From positions 1-13,381 of the forward strand of contig JAEDGA010000033.1 of NCBI GenBank assembly GCA_016297775.1: DNA of 13,381 bases. Direction: 5' to 3'. Position 1 is the first letter of the stretch; every line of letters begins with the position of its first letter. The DNA comes from Candidatus Methanomethylophilaceae archaeon (GTDB taxonomy: Archaea; Thermoplasmatota; Thermoplasmata; Methanomassiliicoccales; Methanomethylophilaceae). Both the position numbers and the translations under genes were made by a program. Positions 12,399 to 13,381 of this stretch are shown here, one piece after another. The notes below the pieces were generated by a model. It saw nothing but the letters and a program-made list of their open reading frames with translations, searched no databases and was not told the DNA's origin.

Positions 12399-12934
12399 TG
12401 CCGTTGATACCGTGCATACCTGTCTCCGGGAGAAGGGGAGACCTACGGTCCGGCAGAACGGAATATTCGAAGGACGGATTCCGTCTGCTTGATGATGTAC
12501 CCGTCAAAGAGGCACTGACATCCGCATATTCCGCCACGGATAAGGGCGACCCCATAGCGATATTGGATGCGGATGCCTTCCGCAGGAAGTTCCTCAATGC
12601 GGATGTGGTGAAGGAAATCAGGATAAAAGGAAGGGAGCTCTGGCTCATCACATACGTGGAGAACGTGGACGATGTGATTGACGGGATGTGCGGTGCCTAT
12701 GACAGGATCTGCATACCGACGCATACCGCGGACGACGATACCTTCCTGGAATCCGCGGATATATCGGACAGCGTGATACCCGTAGTGTTCGTAACAAAGG
12801 ATGGCATCGCATTATCGGGTGTATCGATCGAATCCGAGAAGGAACGGATGAGCGCTCTGGGTTTCCGCGAATTCCTTGTATTGAATATGGGTGATGTGAC
12901 ACTGGATCACCGCATCATAGCCGATGATAACTGA
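12398..12934 (+). CDS. Shortened, divergent HisA/HisF-like barrel protein
   Basis: 178-aa protein. Line by line it follows HisA/HisF-related proteins found in methanogens: IPCIPVSGRR for the first strand (usually IPVIDLKGG), RTEYSKD, GDPIAILDADAFRRK (usually VADLDAI), NADVVKEI, then YDRICIPTHTADD (usually a GTETL strand), VIPVVFVTKDGIALSG (usually VVSLDLKDG) and LGFREFLVLNMGDV. It then ends, about 60 residues short of the family, lacking the last two beta-alpha units. The acidic catalytic positions expected in strands 1 and 5 of HisA-type enzymes are not seen, so histidine-pathway activity is unlikely. The assignment is from remembered family patterns and is tentative. The start at 12398 overlaps the flavoprotein stop by one base, which favours it over upstream in-frame codons. 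Its end overlaps the opposing flavoprotein gene by 28 bp. Confidence 0.75.
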   Translation: MPLIPCIPVSGRRGDLRSGRTEYSKDGFRLLDDVPVKEALTSAYSATDKGDPIAILDADAFRRKFLNADVVKEIRIKGRELWLITYVENVDDVIDGMCGAYDRICIPTHTADDDTFLESADISDSVIPVVFVTKDGIALSGVSIESEKERMSALGFREFLVLNMGDVTLDHRIIADDN

Positions 12935-13381
12935 TCGGCCATCTCCTTCGCCCCCTCTTTCAGATCCGCCGATCCGGAATCGGTGTCCTTCACGATGGAA
13001 TGACCTATCCATACTCCTCCGAACGACATGCAGAACGATCTGAATATAGTGAGATTGGGTCTTATGTCCGGATTCGGAGAACCGCTGGTCATCATCAATC
13101 CCATGAGGCGGGGCCTGGCTTCCATCCTGCCGGGATTGTTCCAGATCTCTTGGAACCTGTCCATGATGACCTTTATCTGCGACGACGGCCCGTTGAACCT
13201 GACGGGGGTGGAGAATATGACGGCGTCCGCCTCCTCGAATTCACGGAACACCGTGCCCATATCGTCATCGAACCTGCATCTCCCGCCGGAACAAGCCTGA
13301 CATCCTGTACATTGGGCGATGTCCAGTTCCGATGACATGCGTCTGACCTCGTGCTCACCGGACAATATCGATGACAGATCC
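12907..13381 (-). CDS. Second iron-sulfur flavoprotein (5' end cut by window edge)
   Basis: C-terminal 158 codons of another Isf-type flavodoxin-fold protein. The frame stays open to the right edge. The FMN loop (GSPRxxG) expected about 35 residues before the first cysteine is not visible, so the true start lies outside; the ATG at 13338 and TTG at 13365 are unlikely starts. The motif CTGCQACSGGRC has C-x2-C-x2-C-x4-C spacing, right for a compact [4Fe-4S] cluster, and is followed by RFDDDM. FSTPVRFNGPSSQIKVIMDRF is the second flavin-contact region. Stop TGA. Compared with the copy at 11838-12398 the sequence is clearly diverged, so these are old paralogues and not a recent duplication. It converges on the HisA-like gene with a 28-bp overlap. 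Confidence 0.88.
   Translation of the reverse strand, partial: DLSSILSGEHEVRRMSSELDIAQCTGCQACSGGRCRFDDDMGTVFREFEEADAVIFSTPVRFNGPSSQIKVIMDRFQEIWNNPGRMEARPRLMGLMMTSGSPNPDIRPNLTIFRSFCMSFGGVWIGHSIVKDTDSGSADLKEGAKEMADQLSSAMMR

Overview
The window looks like chromosomal DNA of a euryarchaeon, most likely a methanogen of the Methanomassiliicoccales (Thermoplasmatota). This placement is inference. What supports it is archaeal gene content (archaeosine tRNA-guanine transglycosylase, the KEOPS subunit Pcc1, Pth2, a ThiD-ThiN fusion, iron-sulfur flavoproteins), archaeal TATA boxes about 26-28 bp upstream of start codons with no room for a leader, and stop-codon use. Of 14 visible stops, 13 are TGA, one is TAG and none is TAA, which fits a lineage where TAG can encode pyrrolysine. 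I see no tRNA, rRNA, CRISPR array, insertion sequence or TPP riboswitch.

Layout. Positions 1-1325 (minus) carry an ammonium transporter whose 3' end runs off the left edge and whose start codon is problematic. Positions 1326-1747 are an AT-rich spacer with three copies of a palindrome of the form ATTAGACA-N2-TGTCTAAT, a tandem 11-bp repeat and other palindromes; it looks regulatory and may hide a small RNA. A 129-aa unknown gene (minus) and thiDN (plus) then diverge from a short shared promoter region.

Thiamine block. thiDN (2250-3548) and the thiM-thiE pair (5015-6410) make up a thiamine block split by a membrane-anchored FKBP-type prolyl isomerase on the opposite strand. ThiD, ThiM and ThiE together make thiamine monophosphate from HMP(-P) and hydroxyethylthiazole. 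The ThiN half of thiDN is a second, non-homologous thiamine-phosphate synthase fold, and it seems to lack a histidine reported as important for catalysis.

tRNA and translation block. pth2 (minus) converges on thiE. A small CGCGG-containing protein (DUF2703-like) and tgtA form a plus-strand operon. tgtA converges with, and overlaps, pcc1, which is translationally coupled behind a full-length isopropylmalate/citramalate synthase-family gene with a striking 11-bp inverted repeat across its start.

Right end. A six-TM membrane protein of unknown function (minus) diverges from an iron-sulfur flavoprotein gene (plus). That gene is coupled to a shortened HisA/HisF-like protein, which converges with a second iron-sulfur flavoprotein gene (minus) cut by the right edge.
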